From contig CAXMNC010000285.1 of the NCBI GenBank assembly GCA_964194625.1, positions 1 through 6,577 on the forward strand: a stretch of 6,577 nt of DNA, read 5' to 3'. Of this stretch, positions 5,473 to 6,577 are shown piece after piece. The notes under the pieces were generated by a model. The model ran no database searches. It saw only the letters and a program-made list of their open reading frames with translations, and was not told where the DNA came from. The position numbers and the translations under genes are program-made. The DNA comes from SPGG2 sp964194625 (GTDB lineage: Bacteria > Pseudomonadota > Gammaproteobacteria > Acidiferrobacterales > SPGG2). Positions within the stretch are counted from its first letter, which is position 1. Each line of letters starts with the position of its first letter.

Positions 5473-6384
5473 CTAGACAGGATCGCGACGCAAGGGTTGT
5501 GCCATACAATGAACGCCGCCGCCGCCAAGGGTAAACTGAGATACGTCGGGGTCATAAACCGTAAAGCCACGGGCGCGCAATTGCTGATTTAGATCTTGAC
5601 TCTGTGCGGTAGATATAACGGCGTCATTACCCAGTGCCATCACGTTACACCCTAGTGCCATCGTGTCTTGAAAACTGACTGGGATAACTTCGATATTCTT
5701 ACCCTTTAGCCATCGCACAACTTGCGTATCCGTCGTTTCAAGGCAAACGGCGGCAAGCTTTTCCGCCACCATACATACCATTAAATCGATATGTACATAA
5801 AACTCGTCGAAATCGACGATCTTGACTTCCCAATCTTCCTTTTCGAACCACTGCCCGACTTGTTGAGCTGAGTGTTCTTGAGTACGTTCACCCCCATAGC
5901 CAATGAGCACGCAGCCCGGTTCGATGACATCGAAATCACCGCCTTCAAAAGATCCAGCCGTGACCATATCGTAAATAGGAATGCCGAGGTCCTGATAAAA
6001 GCGAATCACCGGTGCATATTCTCCGCGCCGCCACCACTGGGCCATCTGCGTGACCACCGCACCGTAGGGTGTCATAAAATTCGAGTCGCGAGCGAACACC
6101 TGGTATGGGAGATTCTCGTCGGCCTCAAGGAAATGGACCTTAATACCCGCGTCCTCGTAGGCCTGCACCATCTCGCGGTGCTGTTTGAGTGCCAATGCTT
6201 TGTCGAATTCGCAGCCCCGCCGTAGGGTCGCCTTGGAAAGAGAACTGGTTGGCAACCAATGAAAGTTGTCTGGCGGACCTAGCAAAACATCTCGTAACAC
6301 ACCATATTCGGAATTGACGCCCCAGTCTTTCAATACCGGTGTATTCCCCGCCGGGTTACGGACAAACATATTATTAACAGGCAT
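5473..6384 (-). CDS. Guanidino-modifying hydrolase, dimethylarginine dimethylaminohydrolase/arginine deiminase-like
   Basis: A 303-residue pentein-fold enzyme. The superfamily attacks the guanidinium carbon with a Cys; DDAH members release citrulline and (di)methylamine from methylated arginine, deiminases release ammonia. The triad is visible: C293 in GGGGVHC, H198 in YVHID, and E147 in FEGGD. D100 (ARDSNF) matches guanidine-binding D66 of Pseudomonas aeruginosa DDAH. R119 (WRRGE) and R167 (GERT) match its substrate-carboxylate contacts R85 and R132. The neighbouring D60 and E65 positions are Tyr94 and Arg99 here, so the part of the substrate away from the guanidine probably differs. It is about 50 residues longer than the bacterial DDAH. 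The gene is convergent with the aminotransferase gene. ATG 6384 has no good Shine-Dalgarno, and Met6 offers no better one. Arginine deiminase, DDAH or amidinotransferase activity all remain possible. Confidence 0.9.
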   Translation of the reverse strand: MPVNNMFVRNPAGNTPVLKDWGVNSEYGVLRDVLLGPPDNFHWLPTSSLSKATLRRGCEFDKALALKQHREMVQAYEDAGIKVHFLEADENLPYQVFARDSNFMTPYGAVVTQMAQWWRRGEYAPVIRFYQDLGIPIYDMVTAGSFEGGDFDVIEPGCVLIGYGGERTQEHSAQQVGQWFEKEDWEVKIVDFDEFYVHIDLMVCMVAEKLAAVCLETTDTQVVRWLKGKNIEVIPVSFQDTMALGCNVMALGNDAVISTAQSQDLNQQLRARGFTVYDPDVSQFTLGGGGVHCMAQPLRRDPV

Positions 6385-6398
6385 GGATACTTAGCTTT

Positions 6399-6414
6399 TG
6401 CTGATCGGTCAGCA
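6399..6414. promoter_or_regulatory. Dyad TGCTGA-N4-TCAGCA just upstream of the guanidino-hydrolase start
   Basis: Perfect 6-bp arms flank TCGG, and 14 of the 16 bases are palindromic. The dyad begins 15 bp upstream of the ATG at 6384. It could be an operator near the transcription start, or a leader hairpin affecting a start that lacks a clear ribosome-binding site. Its right part contains ATCGGTCAGC (6404-6413), identical to 3963-3972 over the aminotransferase promoter candidate. Confidence 0.4.
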
Positions 6415-6502
6415 TAGGTGCAGATTACTACCATACCCGCTGGTGAAAATCATCCACCCTCTTGGCGGTCAAACATATGAAGATGTGGCGGGATAGGGCG
6501 CG

Positions 6503-6534
6503 TTTTGCAAAGGCCACAAACCTTGCTTGCAAAA
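6503..6534. repeat. 8-bp inverted repeat TTTTGCAA / TTGCAAAA
   Basis: The arms at 6503-6510 and 6527-6534 are exact complements. AGG (6511-6513) and CCT (6521-6523) can extend the stem, with a 3-nt bulge (TGC, 6524-6526). It lies 119-150 bp upstream of the guanidino-hydrolase start, where a regulator site could be. It could equally be the end structure of a gene beyond the right edge. Confidence 0.3.
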
Positions 6535-6577
6535 TCAGGAAAGGCTCTCGTCGTAAATCGATGGGTGATACATGTGG

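Noticed and set aside
6477..6577. Plus-strand frame open to the right edge (ATG 6477, 33 codons)
   Set aside because: Very basic, with no ribosome-binding site or recognisable family, and it contains the 6503-6534 inverted repeat. A 33-codon run without a stop has about a one in five chance of arising randomly. A divergent gene start cannot be excluded without more sequence.

Overview
The window looks like a bacterial chromosome segment. Genes are dense, ribosome-binding sites are of the GGAGG type, and the GC content is moderately high. Pseudomonadota is a reasonable guess from the enzyme families, but nothing here fixes the taxon. There are no tRNA or rRNA genes, CRISPR arrays, transposases or integrases.

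Layout, left to right. (1) The last 30 codons of a plus-strand gene, probably the end of an integral membrane protein, stop at 95 within a stem-loop. (2) 241-2295, minus: a three-domain iron-sulfur flavoprotein of the trimethylamine/dimethylamine/histamine dehydrogenase family. (3) 2296-2684: a non-coding stretch with three separate inverted repeats. (4) 2685-3485, minus: a SAM-dependent N-methyltransferase resembling phosphoethanolamine N-methyltransferases. (5) 3486-4031: a divergent promoter region. (6) 4032-5459, plus: a class-III PLP aminotransferase, whose Shine-Dalgarno sequence appears to be brought to the start codon by an RNA hairpin. (7) 5473-6384, minus: a guanidino-modifying (pentein-fold) hydrolase related to dimethylarginine dimethylaminohydrolase and arginine deiminase, convergent with (6). 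(8) 6385-6577: the upstream region of (7), with two dyads.

All four complete genes belong to families that handle amines or guanidino compounds: methylated-amine oxidation, N-methylation, transamination and guanidine hydrolysis. A working hypothesis is a small catabolic cluster for a methylated guanidino or amino compound. The hydrolase would release a (methyl)amine, the flavoprotein would oxidatively demethylate or deaminate it, and the aminotransferase would process the carbon skeleton. Three of the four enzymes keep their general catalytic machinery but differ from their best-known relatives at substrate-recognition positions. The specific substrates are therefore probably not the textbook ones and cannot be named from sequence alone.

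Comparisons with named reference enzymes were made from memory of their sequences, without an alignment program.
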